From: Anaerolineales bacterium
GTDB taxonomy: Bacteria; Chloroflexota; Anaerolineae; Anaerolineales; Villigracilaceae
Reading direction: 5' to 3'
NCBI GenBank assembly: GCA_020847435.1
Contig: JADLBX010000052.1
Span: 1-46,035 of the forward strand
DNA length: 46,035 bases
Below, piece by piece: positions 32,268 through 40,484 of the stretch (positions within the stretch are counted from its first letter, which is position 1; each line of letters starts with the position of its first letter). The position numbers and the translations under genes were made by a program. Under the pieces are notes generated by a model. That model was not told the DNA's origin. It made no database searches and was given only the letters and a program-made list of their open reading frames with translations.

Positions 32268-33557
32268 ATGACCACTTCACGCATCCCCGGCTTCTACAAT
32301 TTGACTCTCGCAGAGCGACGCGCCAAACTAGCGGACGCGGCGGGTCTTTCGCCCTTTGAGCTGACTCCGTTTACCAGCCCTCTCGCATCTGACGTCGCTT
32401 CGAACATGGTCGAAAACGCCGTAGGGACATTTTCTCTCCCCCTCGGCATCGCGCTCAACTTCATCGTGAACGGACGCGAGACACTCATCCCAATGGTTAT
32501 CGAGGAGCCGTCTGTTGTGGCGGGCGTTTCGTTTATGGCAAAGCTCGCCCGCGCGGGCGGAGGATTCACGGCTACAAGTACAGAGCCGCTGATGATCGGT
32601 CAATTGCAAGTGTTGGAGGTCGAAGACGCGGAAAAAGCCGCCGAGCGGATTTTGGCGCACAAAGCCGAACTGTTGACGTACGTTGACGCCGCCGAATCAA
32701 GCCTAAAGTCCAGAGGCGGAGGCGCACGTGATCTCGAAGTCCGCATCATCCCAGAATCCCCCATCGGAAAATTTCTCGTCGTGCATCTCATCTACGACGT
32801 GCGCGACGCGATGGGCGCCAACGCGGTCAACACGGCTTGCGAGCGTCTCGCGCCGAGAATCGAAACCATCACAGGTGGACGCGTCCACTTGAAAATTCTC
32901 TCGAACTTGACCGACAGGCGCATGGCAAAGGCAACGTGCATGATTCCCGTCAAAGATTTGGATTTTGTAGCGCAAGTTGCCAACTTGCGTTACAGCGGCG
33001 AGGATGTTAGAAATGGAATCATCGAAGCATGGGCGTTTGCGGCAAGCGACCCCTACCGAGCCGCGACGCACAACAAAGGAATCATGAACGGCGTGGACGC
33101 GGTCGTCATCGCCACTGGCAACGACTGGCGCGCCATTGAAGCGGGCGCGCACGCCTACGCGGCGCGTTCGGGGAAGTACACTTCGTTGTCGGTGTGGAGC
33201 AAAGATGGCGAAGGGAATCTGGTCGGCGAGTTGGCAATGCCGCTGGCGGTGGGAATCGTCGGCGGCGCGACCAAAGTCCACCCTGTCGCGCAAGCCGCAA
33301 TCAAGTTGATGAACGTCAAATCCGCTGGCGAGTTAGCAGAGATCATCGTCTCGGTGGGACTGGCGCAAAATCTGGCGGCTCTGCGCGCTCTCGCCACCGA
33401 AGGCATCCAGCGCGGACACATGTCGCTCCACGCGCGGCAGGTCGCCATCGCCGCGGGCGCGACGGGAGAATTGATCGAAAGAGTAGCGAACCAATTGGCG
33501 GCGGAAAAAAATGTGCGGGTTGACCGCGCAGCAGAGATTTTGAAGGGAATGGCGTAG
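32268..33557 (+). CDS. mvaA: Class II hydroxymethylglutaryl-CoA reductase with a repeat-encoded insertion
   Basis: The start at 32268 (MTTSRIPGFY) matches class II enzymes. The 429-residue product interconverts HMG-CoA and mevalonate. Landmarks are MVENAVGTF, VIEEPSVVAG (catalytic glutamate region, 79-80), DVRDAMGANAVNT (179-189), K270 in THNKGIMNG, D286 in ATGNDWRA and H384 in GIQRGHMSLHA. Residues 234-242 (VAQVANLRY) are encoded by a 27-nt palindrome. As I recall the Pseudomonas mevalonii enzyme, this loop is about six residues shorter there. The stop codon TAG is part of another GTAG-CTAC element. With the HMG-CoA synthase gene 3 kb on, it points to mevalonate-based isoprenoid synthesis rather than mevalonate degradation. 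Confidence 0.93.
   Translation: MTTSRIPGFYNLTLAERRAKLADAAGLSPFELTPFTSPLASDVASNMVENAVGTFSLPLGIALNFIVNGRETLIPMVIEEPSVVAGVSFMAKLARAGGGFTATSTEPLMIGQLQVLEVEDAEKAAERILAHKAELLTYVDAAESSLKSRGGGARDLEVRIIPESPIGKFLVVHLIYDVRDAMGANAVNTACERLAPRIETITGGRVHLKILSNLTDRRMAKATCMIPVKDLDFVAQVANLRYSGEDVRNGIIEAWAFAASDPYRAATHNKGIMNGVDAVVIATGNDWRAIEAGAHAYAARSGKYTSLSVWSKDGEGNLVGELAMPLAVGIVGGATKVHPVAQAAIKLMNVKSAGELAEIIVSVGLAQNLAALRALATEGIQRGHMSLHARQVAIAAGATGELIERVANQLAAEKNVRVDRAAEILKGMA
32967..32993. repeat. GTAG-CTAC family palindrome (27 nt) inside mvaA
   Basis: GTAGCGCAAGTTG (32967-32979), central C, CAACTTGCGTTAC (32981-32993), one mismatch. It is translated as VAQVANLRY. Layout and length are the same as at 8047-8073 in pheT. 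Confidence 0.85.
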
Positions 33558-33627
33558 GGGCAGACCTGCGTGTCTGCCCTTTGTGTATGCCCAAATAACA
33601 AGGGCGGACACATAGGTCCGCCCCTAC
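33554..33627. repeat. 74-nt GTAG-CTAC element overlapping the mvaA stop codon
   Basis: GTAGGGGCAGACC starts at 33554 and GGTCCGCCCCTAC ends at 33627. Inside, GTGTCTGCCCTTTGTG faces AACAAGGGCGGACAC, so the whole element folds into one imperfect hairpin. The TAG of the leading GTAG is the mvaA stop. The element extends to 10 bp before the next gene. Confidence 0.8.
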
Positions 33628-33637
33628 AAAAACAAAC

Positions 33638-34024
33638 ATGGAAAAAACATACCCTGAGAACAAAATCTTCGGCATTCCCCGCCCTCTCGCGGGCGGATTG
33701 ATCGGCATCCTGATCTTCCTGCTCATCCTCCTGCCGCTCAAATATCTGGATTACAACTCGGTTGCCCTGTATTCCTTTGCTCAGAATCTACAAGCGCTAG
33801 GCAGGATAACCATCCTGGTTATCGGGCTTGTCGCAAAATCCGACCTGCCGCGCGGACTTGCGACTCTCTTGAGCATCGCCGTCTCAACCCTCCCCGCAGG
33901 GATTTTCGGTATGCTGATCGCCTCGTCGAGCAAATCCACGCGGCGGAATGGACTCATCTACGCCGCCGTCTATCTCGTGTTCATCATGGCGTGCGGAACG
34001 TTGATGACGCTGGCGGGGATCTGA
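33638..34024 (+). CDS. Hypothetical membrane protein with four hydrophobic segments
   Basis: A 128-residue protein with hydrophobic stretches at about 16-36 (LAGGLIGILIFLLILLPL), 53-66 (RITILVIGLVA), 75-95 (LATLLSIAVSTLPAGIFGML) and 107-127 (IYAAVYLVFIMACGTLMTLAG). The N-terminal MEKTYPENKIFGIPRP is the only soluble part of note. There is no ribosome site before the ATG, and a palindromic element lies directly upstream. I do not recognise the family. Confidence 0.5.
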   Translation: MEKTYPENKIFGIPRPLAGGLIGILIFLLILLPLKYLDYNSVALYSFAQNLQALGRITILVIGLVAKSDLPRGLATLLSIAVSTLPAGIFGMLIASSSKSTRRNGLIYAAVYLVFIMACGTLMTLAGI

Positions 34025-34068
34025 AAGATGGGTTTGACGCCAGATTTTTGGTATATTCAAAGGTAATT

Positions 34069-34332
34069 ATGGCTCAGAAACGAACTCTTACACCTGAAGA
34101 AATCTCCGCCATCGTGAATGGACTTAATCCCATTGATCACAAACAGATGGAATTGTTGGCAAAAATGCCGCCTGGCAAACGGACTTCCCCCAGCCTTCGG
34201 GCGAGCGCCATGATACGCGCGGGTTTGCGAACCTCATTCAAAAGAAAGTTCCCGAACCTTTCCTTGTCAGAGATCAATATGAAAATTCTGGATTATCTAA
34301 TTTCCATGGATGGCAAATATGGACATGCTTGA
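34069..34332 (+). CDS. Small helical protein coupled to a nucleotidyltransferase, possible antitoxin
   Basis: The start at 34069 (MAQKRTLTPEE) is chosen for the AAAGG seven bases before it. The 87-residue product is basic in its middle part (KMPPGKRTSPSLRASAMIRAGLRTSFKRKFP) and otherwise helical, with no motif I can name. It overlaps the next gene by up to 23 bp, a typical arrangement for a regulatory or antitoxin partner translated first. The DNA is less GC-rich than the mevalonate genes around it. Confidence 0.55.
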   Translation: MAQKRTLTPEEISAIVNGLNPIDHKQMELLAKMPPGKRTSPSLRASAMIRAGLRTSFKRKFPNLSLSEINMKILDYLISMDGKYGHA

Positions 34333-34948
34333 CCTTTACATCCGTGTCGTAAAAGCATTGGATGAGATCGGCGCGCCTTATATGATTGTCGGCGCGTTTG
34401 GCGGCACAATTTATGGAATCACCCGCGCCACCCACGATATTGACATTATTGTAGATTTACAGGAGAAAGACTTTGAAGCCCTTTCTCAAAAATTCCCTCT
34501 TCCCCGCTATTACGCCGACCCTGAAATGATAAAAAATTCCGTTGAAATGGGAATCATGTTCAATATCATTGATTCAAGCGAAGGCATAAAAGCAGACCTT
34601 GTTCCCCTGAAACGTGAACCCGACTATCAACTTGCCTTCGACCGCCGCGTACGAGAGACCTTCACCGATCAAAACGATGTCCCGTTTGAGGCATGGGTCG
34701 CGCAACCTACGGACATCATCATTGGGAAATTAGAGGCGTGGAACGAGGGCAGGTCAAACAAACATCCCGACGATATTTTCGCTGTTTTATTTTTCTGCTT
34801 GCGAGGCTTTAGCAATTACCAAGTTGACATCGAAGAAGTCGCCGAACAAGCCGCCCGCATCGGACCCGAGACTCTCGACATGTGGCTCAAAACGCTGGCA
34901 AAAGCAAGGAATGAAATCGAAAAAGGAGATACGCCGCGCAAGTGGTGA
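34310..34948 (+). CDS. Nucleotidyltransferase-fold protein (AbiEii/DUF6036-like)
   Basis: A 212-residue protein with the minimal nucleotidyltransferase signature YMIVGAFGGTIYGITRATHDIDIIVDL (G-A-F-G then R-x-T-x-D-x-D, about 23-50) and a later acidic strand IKADLVPLK (about 102-110). The rest is helical (PTDIIIGKLEAWNEGRSNKHPDDIFAVL), a pattern shared by DUF6036/AbiEii-like proteins in which a Lys/Glu-rich helix follows the catalytic domain. Starts at 34310 or 34319 are possible, both overlapping the preceding small gene. Members of this superfamily include toxins that modify tRNA or proteins. Together with the upstream gene it is a candidate toxin-antitoxin or defence pair, though this is inference. 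Confidence 0.65.
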   Translation: MANMDMLDLYIRVVKALDEIGAPYMIVGAFGGTIYGITRATHDIDIIVDLQEKDFEALSQKFPLPRYYADPEMIKNSVEMGIMFNIIDSSEGIKADLVPLKREPDYQLAFDRRVRETFTDQNDVPFEAWVAQPTDIIIGKLEAWNEGRSNKHPDDIFAVLFFCLRGFSNYQVDIEEVAEQAARIGPETLDMWLKTLAKARNEIEKGDTPRKW

Positions 34949-34963
34949 AACCTGCCGAACATC

Positions 34964-35101
34964 GTAGCGGGACGCTACGCAGTCCCTCCCTCAGTCCATG
35001 AAAGCCACTTCGACAGGCTCAGTGCGCCGCCTACGGGCTGACAAGCCAGTCGGCTTCAGCCGACTTCCACGCCCTGAGGCAGGACTTTAGTCCGCACCGC
35101 A
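34964..35101. repeat. Compound repeat region with several hairpins
   Basis: GTAGCG/CGCTAC (34964-34978), then the CTTCGACAGGCTCAG word (about 35010), and AGTCGGCTTCAGCCGACT (about 35049-35066) form a patchwork of short palindromes in the 224-bp gap before the orphan gene. No gene or terminator is evident. Confidence 0.5.
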
Positions 35102-35172
35102 CACCGCACCGAAGATTTTCAACCACGCTGGTTTGACGTCAAAATTTTGGCGTATGGAAAATAGATATTACT

Positions 35173-36405
35173 ATGAAAAGAACACTCGTTAAGAAAAGTG
35201 CAAAAGGCAAGAGAATGGCTGAGTCAAAGCGCGGGACTCTTATTGCATCTGAGGTAGAAAAAGCCGAGACAAAATTCTCAGCTGTAAAGGAGCCAAACCA
35301 ATCCACGAAGGTTAGCACTATCATCTCCATCGTTAGTCTCATTTTAGTTTTAGTTAACATCATAGTAACTACAAATTTTGGCATCCAACAACAGAAGAAT
35401 CAGCAGGAGTTTCTGGCAACTCAGCAGATAAGAGATCAGGAATTTCAGGAAGAGAGCCAAAAGCGAAATGAGGATTTTCAAAAGCAATTCGCAGATTTGC
35501 AGATTCAGAATCAATTTGCAAACATTGAAATAATTCAAGAAGATGTTACAGGTTTTTCTATAGGGAATGCAATTAGAATCAAAAATCAGGGTCCTGCCAC
35601 AGCAACCAACCTTACGATTGCAGTTTGTATCCAGAATATCAATTTTTTGTGGCAGGATCATATTTCCGAAATTGATCAATTCCAAGTATCGCTTACTGAT
35701 CCCGCAATCAAGCATACCCAAGAATATAAATATGTGGACAACTGTCCAAACCCCATAACTTACATATTCGAATCCTCAAAACATAATGCGGTTCTGATAG
35801 CAGTGGATTCTCTTCCGCCGAATCAGGAAATCATCGTAAACGTTGAACACCCAATGAACCTTTATGCATCCGGGCCAGGGCGGGAAATTGGAGTGGAGAG
35901 GCAACTATTTACTATCTTTGATAAGAATCGAGTCGATGAGGATACACTTTCAGCAATCATCGAGGGTAAAGAAAAGATCAATCAATCATTTGAAAAGATG
36001 ACCTCGAATATATTTGAAATTGCTCGCTTTTGGACAAGTGTGCGATGTGATAACTGCCTACTTAATACAAACTATGAAAATTATTTCACCATTTCAAGTC
36101 TTAATTCTTCAATTATCTCAGAATTTGAAGTGATTAGTGATACAACCAACTATCTATTAACCCAAGCAGATGTTTCACTATATTTTCTTATAACTCCTTC
36201 GGGCACCTTCCCGATTGCCTTTGGCGATTTTTATCTTTTAGGTTATGGGGACCCCTTAACATTCATCGGGATTGATAGAAATCAATTTGAATCTACGCCA
36301 ACGTACCAGTGTAACGACAGCATTGACAATGATAACGATGCGTTTATTGATTTCCCATCCGATCCGCAGTGCAAGAATCCTTACGACATTGACGAAAGTA
36401 AGTAA
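35173..36405 (+). CDS. AT-rich orphan gene: membrane-anchored coiled-coil protein with Cys-Asp repeat tail
   Basis: A 410-residue protein that I do not recognise overall. It has a basic cytoplasmic N-terminus (1-45), one transmembrane helix (about 47-69, VSTIISIVSLILVLVNIIV), a Gln/Glu-rich coiled coil (about 72-115, QQQKNQQEFLATQQIRDQEF and onward), an outer beta-rich domain (about 115-375) with an NQGPATATNLTI strand typical of CARDB-like folds, and a C-terminal CNDSIDNDNDAFIDFPSD segment. That last element is the known C-x-D-x-x-D-N-D-x-D calcium-binding-like motif of secreted proteins. The codon use and base composition are much AT-richer than the flanking mevalonate genes, so recent transfer is likely. 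No good ribosome site precedes the ATG. Confidence 0.65.
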   Translation: MKRTLVKKSAKGKRMAESKRGTLIASEVEKAETKFSAVKEPNQSTKVSTIISIVSLILVLVNIIVTTNFGIQQQKNQQEFLATQQIRDQEFQEESQKRNEDFQKQFADLQIQNQFANIEIIQEDVTGFSIGNAIRIKNQGPATATNLTIAVCIQNINFLWQDHISEIDQFQVSLTDPAIKHTQEYKYVDNCPNPITYIFESSKHNAVLIAVDSLPPNQEIIVNVEHPMNLYASGPGREIGVERQLFTIFDKNRVDEDTLSAIIEGKEKINQSFEKMTSNIFEIARFWTSVRCDNCLLNTNYENYFTISSLNSSIISEFEVISDTTNYLLTQADVSLYFLITPSGTFPIAFGDFYLLGYGDPLTFIGIDRNQFESTPTYQCNDSIDNDNDAFIDFPSDPQCKNPYDIDESK

Positions 36406-36420
36406 TTACGGAAAATTAAA

Positions 36421-37503
36421 ATGACAACCCCTCACCCTCGCCATTCCCCCACCCTCCTCAAACCCGCCAAACCCGTTGGCATCATTGGCTACGGCGCGTA
36501 CGTGCCGCGTTATCGCCTGCCTGCCAAGGAAGTTGCCCGCGTATGGACGGGCGGCAAAGGCGGACTCCCCATCAAGGAGAAAGCCGTCCCTGGGCTGGAT
36601 GAAGACGTGATCACCATGTCCATTGAAGCGGCGCGCAACGCGATGAAACGCGCCCAAATTGACCCGACCGAACTGCGGGCGGTGTGGGTCGGGAGCGAGT
36701 CGCATCCGTACGCCGTGAAACCAACCTCCACGTTGGTCGCCGAAGCGATTGGCGCCGTCCCGAACACGCAAGCCGCCGACTGGGAATTCGCCTGCAAGGC
36801 TGGCACCGAAGCGATGGTCGCCGCGATGGGCTTGGTCGGCTCGGGCATGGGCAAATACGCGCTGGCGATCGGCATGGACACCGCGCAAGGCAAGCCAGGC
36901 GACGCGCTCGAATACACGGCAGGCGCGGGCGGCGGCGCGTACATCCTCGGTCCCGCCGAAGAATCGCTTGCGATCATCAACGCCTCGTATTCGTACGTCA
37001 CCGACACACCCGATTTCTGGCGCCGCTCCGATGCGAAGTATCCCGAACACGGTATGCGCTTCACGGGCGAGCCCGCCTACTTCAAACACGTCAGCGAAGC
37101 CGCCACGCATCTCATGGAAGCCGCAGGCACGACCGCCAAAGATTACAAGTGGGCGGTCTTCCACCAGCCTAACACGAAGTTCCCGCAACGCGTCGCCTCT
37201 CAACTCGGATTTTCAATGGACAGCATCGCGCCTGGGCTTCTCGTCCCTGTGATCGGGAACACGTACGCGGGCGCGGCGATGATCGGACTCACTGCGACTC
37301 TCGACATCGCCCAACCTGGGGATCGGATACTCGTCGTTTCATTCGGAAGTGGGGCTGGTTCAGACGCCTTCGACATCACCGTCACCGACGCCGCTCCGCT
37401 CCGCGCCAGCCTCGCCACGAAGACTCAAGAATACATCGCCCGCCGCACGGAAATTGATTACGCCACGTATGTCCGCTTCCGCGGGAAGTTGCAAATGAAA
37501 TAA
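36421..37503 (+). CDS. Hydroxymethylglutaryl-CoA synthase, archaeal type
   Basis: A 360-residue thiolase-superfamily enzyme that condenses acetyl-CoA with acetoacetyl-CoA. The catalytic residues look intact: the glutamate region in [16 protein letters not shown], the nucleophilic cysteine in [12 protein letters not shown], and the histidine in [15 protein letters not shown]. The start [16 protein letters not shown] and [17 protein letters not shown] near the end are typical of the archaeal/bacterial subgroup that functions together with a thiolase and a DUF35 protein. A thiolase-like gene follows, but no DUF35 gene is found. The ribosome site is weak. With mvaA it supplies the first committed steps of the mevalonate pathway. 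Confidence 0.92.
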   Translation: MTTPHPRHSPTLLKPAKPVGIIGYGAYVPRYRLPAKEVARVWTGGKGGLPIKEKAVPGLDEDVITMSIEAARNAMKRAQIDPTELRAVWVGSESHPYAVKPTSTLVAEAIGAVPNTQAADWEFACKAGTEAMVAAMGLVGSGMGKYALAIGMDTAQGKPGDALEYTAGAGGGAYILGPAEESLAIINASYSYVTDTPDFWRRSDAKYPEHGMRFTGEPAYFKHVSEAATHLMEAAGTTAKDYKWAVFHQPNTKFPQRVASQLGFSMDSIAPGLLVPVIGNTYAGAAMIGLTATLDIAQPGDRILVVSFGSGAGSDAFDITVTDAAPLRASLATKTQEYIARRTEIDYATYVRFRGKLQMK

Positions 37504-37510
37504 ATTACAC

Positions 37511-37570
37511 GTAGGGGCACAGCGAGACGAATCACGATTCTGACGATTAACCATTTCGCTGTGCCCCTAC
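37511..37570. repeat. 60-nt GTAG-CTAC element between HMG-CoA synthase and thiolase-like gene
   Basis: GTAGGGGCACAGCGA (37511-37525) and TCGCTGTGCCCCTAC (37556-37570) form 15-nt arms. The 30-nt loop shares ACGA and TGACGAT with that of the sister copy at 10391-10450, and the total length is identical. Confidence 0.85.
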
Positions 37571-37584
37571 AATTGGACATAAAC

Positions 37585-38763
37585 ATGACAGAAGTTATCA
37601 TCGCAGGTATCGGACAAACGGAAGTCGGCGAGCATTGGGACATTGGTCTGCGTGAGCTTGCCTTCGCCGCCATTCAAGACGCGGTCAAAGATTCGGGCGG
37701 ATTGAAGCCGCAATCGCTATTCGTCGGCAACATGCTCGCGCCGAATCTTTCCAATCAGGCGCATCTTGGCGCGTTGATCGCCGACTATGCGGGTTTGCTC
37801 GGTATCGAAGCCGTGACCATCGAAGCGGCAGGCGCGTCGGGCGGCGCGGCGTTGAGACAGGGTTATCTCGCCGTCAAAAGCGGGCTTGTGGATGTTGCGC
37901 TCGTCGTTGGCGTGGAAAAGTTTACGGACAAGGTCGGCTCAGGCGTGGACGCGGCTCTCGCCACCACAGGCGATGCCGATTTTGAATCCGTGCAGGGGAT
38001 GACTCCCGCCGCGCAAGCCGCGCTGTTGATGAAGCGTTACATGCACGAGTACGATGTCCCTGCTGACGGCTTCGCTGGCTTTGCATTGACGGCTCATGCA
38101 AACGGCGTTGCAAATAAAAATGCGATGTTCCGCAAAGCCATCAAACCTGAGACCTATGCCAAAGCGGAGATGGTCAGCGACCCGCTCAACATGTTCGACA
38201 TGGCTCCGAATGCGGACGGCGCGGCGGCAATTGTGTTGACTCGGCAGGATTTGTTGCCAAGCAATTTCTCACATCCGCTGGTGAAGGTCGCTGGCTCGGC
38301 TTCTTCATCGGACACGTTGGCATTGCATGACCGAAAAGACATGCTGTACTTCGACACCGCGCAAATCTCCGCTGGCAAGGCGATGAAACAAGTCGGCGCG
38401 GTGTTGGATGATATTGACCTATTCGAATATCACGACACGTTCAGCGTGTATGCCGCGTTGCAACTCGAAGCGGTTGGGTTTGCGATCAAAGGGAAGGGTT
38501 GGCGTCTCGCCGCGGATGGGCTTATTTCGCTGGGGTCTGGAGACCCCAGCGGAGCGCGGCGCATTCCTTGCGCGACGATGGGCGGGATGAAAGCGCGAGG
38601 GTTTGCGGGCGGAGCCTCAGGCGTGTATCAGGCTGTCGACGCGGCGACCCAGCTTCAAGGTCGGGCTGAAGCGAATCAAATCCTGAACGCGCGTACGGCG
38701 TTGATCCAGTCATTGGGCGGACCCGCATCTACGGCAGTGAGTCACATTTTGCAAGTGGTATAG
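37585..38763 (+). CDS. Thiolase-like protein lacking the nucleophilic cysteine
   Basis: The start at 37585 (MTEVIIAGIG) matches the family start. The 392-residue product belongs to the archaeal-type acetyl-CoA acetyltransferase/SCP2-thiolase group that pairs with HMG-CoA synthase. The active site is eroded: the nucleophile position in IEAAGASGGAAL is Gly83 (codon GGC at 37831-37833, one base from TGC), and the C-terminal GHP motif reads GFAGGASG with Phe340 (codon TTT). The first histidine, H283 in EYHDTFS, is retained. Residues about 315-325 (SLGSGDPSGAR) are encoded partly by a palindrome. By family knowledge it should not catalyse normal condensation. A structural or channelling role next to the intact HMG-CoA synthase is possible, as is a base error at position 83, though two independent losses make that less likely. 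Confidence 0.85.
   Translation: MTEVIIAGIGQTEVGEHWDIGLRELAFAAIQDAVKDSGGLKPQSLFVGNMLAPNLSNQAHLGALIADYAGLLGIEAVTIEAAGASGGAALRQGYLAVKSGLVDVALVVGVEKFTDKVGSGVDAALATTGDADFESVQGMTPAAQAALLMKRYMHEYDVPADGFAGFALTAHANGVANKNAMFRKAIKPETYAKAEMVSDPLNMFDMAPNADGAAAIVLTRQDLLPSNFSHPLVKVAGSASSSDTLALHDRKDMLYFDTAQISAGKAMKQVGAVLDDIDLFEYHDTFSVYAALQLEAVGFAIKGKGWRLAADGLISLGSGDPSGARRIPCATMGGMKARGFAGGASGVYQAVDAATQLQGRAEANQILNARTALIQSLGGPASTAVSHILQVV
38528..38551. repeat. 24-nt perfect palindrome inside the thiolase-like gene
   Basis: CGCTGGGGTCT (38528-38538), GG, AGACCCCAGCG (38541-38551). It shares the GGGTCT...AGACCC core with the palindrome in pheT at 7251-7275. It is read in frame (SLGSGDPSGA) just before the conserved GGMKARG motif. 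Confidence 0.7.
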
Positions 38764-38788
38764 TGCGTCGCACAATCAACCCGATGAT

Positions 38789-38813
38789 CGTCCCGCAGTT
38801 GAACTGCGGGACG
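38789..38813. repeat. 25-nt perfect palindrome after the thiolase-like gene
   Basis: CGTCCCGCAGTT (38789-38800), G, AACTGCGGGACG (38802-38813). Same GCAGTT-G-AACTGC core as at 6388-6426. There is no T-run. A TATAAT (38874-38879) then precedes the next gene by 22 bp. Confidence 0.7.
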
Positions 38814-38901
38814 AACTGTTCTACTTGCAAATTTTCGAGATTCGGGGGTACAATCCGCCTGTCCAAAATTATATATAATGTACAATTTCTAAGGAGTCAG
38901 A

Positions 38902-40404
38902 ATGACAGGCTTCACTCCAGGACGACGCTGGCAACCCGCCTACCTCCCCTTCCAAAAAGAGACGTTCGGCGAGCGCGCCTTGCGCGTGATCGAATACAGC
39001 GTGAAGGGTCCGCTGTTCGGGTGCCGCATGTGCGGCAATTGCCTGCTCGCCGAAACCGCGCTCGTGTGCCCGATGGAATGCCCGAAGGGTTTGCGAAACG
39101 GTCCGTGCGGCGGCTCGACCTCCGAAGCCTGTTACGTTGACCAAAGCCGCCCGTGCGTGTGGTATCACATTTACGATCGTTCGTTCAAGTGGGGTCGCGA
39201 AGATGTGTTGCTCGAAGCGCTGCCCCCGCTCGATTGGGAAAAAGTGGGAAAAGATTCGTGGGGCGCGATCATTCGCAACGCGCACAACATTGGATTCAAA
39301 AAAATTTTTACGGGATTGCTTTCAGCGAAGACACGCGCGCAAACAATTGATGGGATTCTCCGCCCTGTGCGTCAGCCTGAATGGTGGAATGGCGATGCGG
39401 AGTATCATCCGCCTGCATACGTGGAACCCGCTTCTTCTCTTCAGGGACGGCTGGTCGCAGGCGATTTTGTCGTCACCGCCGAGTTGACGCCTCCCCTCTC
39501 CGCCTCGACCGAGAAGTTGATCCGCAACATCGAACTGGTGAGGAATCTCGTCACCGCAGTGAACTTCACGGACAATCAATCTGCGACGCCGCGCATGTCG
39601 TCGTGGGCGTGCAGTACGGTTGCGATTCAACATGGCGCAGAGCCTGTCCTGCAAATGTCGGCGCGCAACCGTTCTCGTGGAAGCCTGCAAAGCGAGATCG
39701 TCGGCGCGACTGCTTTGGGCGTGCGAAACGTTCTGTGCGTGACAGGCGACAGCGCGAAGATGTCTCCTTCCCCGCGCGACCAGATGGACATCAACGATCT
39801 GGATTCGATCCAAATGTTGTGGGTCTTGCGGCGAATGCGCGATGAAGGGAAATATCTGGACGGGCGCGAGATCAAACATCCGCCGATGTTCTTCCTCGGC
39901 GCGGCGGCTTCGCCATTTTCGTCGAACGTAAAGTTTCAGGCACTGCGCGAACAGAAGAAGGTCAATGCAGGTGCACAGTTCTTCCAAACGAATTTGATCT
40001 TCGATGTGGATGGAATGGAACTCTGGCTTAACGAACTTGCTAAGCGAAATATCTTGGACAAAGTTTACATTCTCGCTGGCGTCACTCCCATCAAGAGCTT
40101 GAAGATGGCGCAGAAACTGGCGGAAGTGCCTGGCGTGCATTTGCCAATGAATGTCTTGCGCCGCATGGAAACCGCCGACCGCGCGGACAACGCGCAGGAA
40201 GAGGGAATCCAAATTGCGCTTGAAGTCATCAGCCGAATAAAAACGTATCACAATCAGGGCATTCACGGAATCCACTTGATGCCCGTCGGCTGGGATGAGG
40301 TCATTCCGAGGATTGTCACGGAGGCGGGGATAGTTCGTCGGAATAAATTCCTGCCTCAGTTCATGGAAGTCCGCTCAAGCGGACTCGGAGTGCCTGCTGT
40401 CTAG
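38902..40404 (+). CDS. MetV-MetF fusion: zinc-type methylenetetrahydrofolate reductase
   Basis: A 500-residue two-domain protein. The N-terminal part (about 25-110) is the MTHFR C-terminal-like/MetV domain, rich in cysteines: C41, C44, C47 (CRMCGNC), C56, C60 (CPMECPKGLRNGPCGG), C69, C77 and C85. The MetF-like TIM barrel follows (about 188-490) with VTAELTPPL (catalytic Glu194), NFTDNQSATPRMS, LQMSARNRSR, LCVTGDSAKMSPSP and MNVLRRMETADRA. It should reduce 5,10-methylene-tetrahydrofolate to 5-methyl-tetrahydrofolate. In acetogens MetV and MetF are separate subunits; here they are fused with MetV first. AAGGAG lies before the start. A methyltransferase that could use its product follows. Confidence 0.88.
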   Translation: MTGFTPGRRWQPAYLPFQKETFGERALRVIEYSVKGPLFGCRMCGNCLLAETALVCPMECPKGLRNGPCGGSTSEACYVDQSRPCVWYHIYDRSFKWGREDVLLEALPPLDWEKVGKDSWGAIIRNAHNIGFKKIFTGLLSAKTRAQTIDGILRPVRQPEWWNGDAEYHPPAYVEPASSLQGRLVAGDFVVTAELTPPLSASTEKLIRNIELVRNLVTAVNFTDNQSATPRMSSWACSTVAIQHGAEPVLQMSARNRSRGSLQSEIVGATALGVRNVLCVTGDSAKMSPSPRDQMDINDLDSIQMLWVLRRMRDEGKYLDGREIKHPPMFFLGAAASPFSSNVKFQALREQKKVNAGAQFFQTNLIFDVDGMELWLNELAKRNILDKVYILAGVTPIKSLKMAQKLAEVPGVHLPMNVLRRMETADRADNAQEEGIQIALEVISRIKTYHNQGIHGIHLMPVGWDEVIPRIVTEAGIVRRNKFLPQFMEVRSSGLGVPAV

Positions 40405-40412
40405 CGTAAGAC

Positions 40413-40469
40413 GTAGCGCGACATTCATGTCGCCTTATGTTGGGTAGAGCGACATGAATGTCGCAGTAC
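40413..40469. repeat. 57-nt GTAG-TAC hairpin element
   Basis: GTAGCGCGACATTCATGTCGC (split as GTAGC plus the 16-nt arm GCGACATTCATGTCGC) faces GCGACATGAATGTCGC followed by AGTAC. The two 16-nt arms are exact complements. It lies between the reductase and methyltransferase genes. Confidence 0.8.
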
Positions 40470-40484
40470 ATTTTGGAGGAAATC

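Noticed and set aside
34069-36405. A defined defence island
   Set aside because: Only one nucleotidyltransferase pair and an orphan gene; no restriction, CBASS, Gabija or similar marker is found, so only a weaker claim is made.
37585-38763. Calling the thiolase-like gene a pseudogene
   Set aside because: The frame is intact over its full length with conserved fold motifs; only active-site residues are changed, so it is kept as a gene of altered function.
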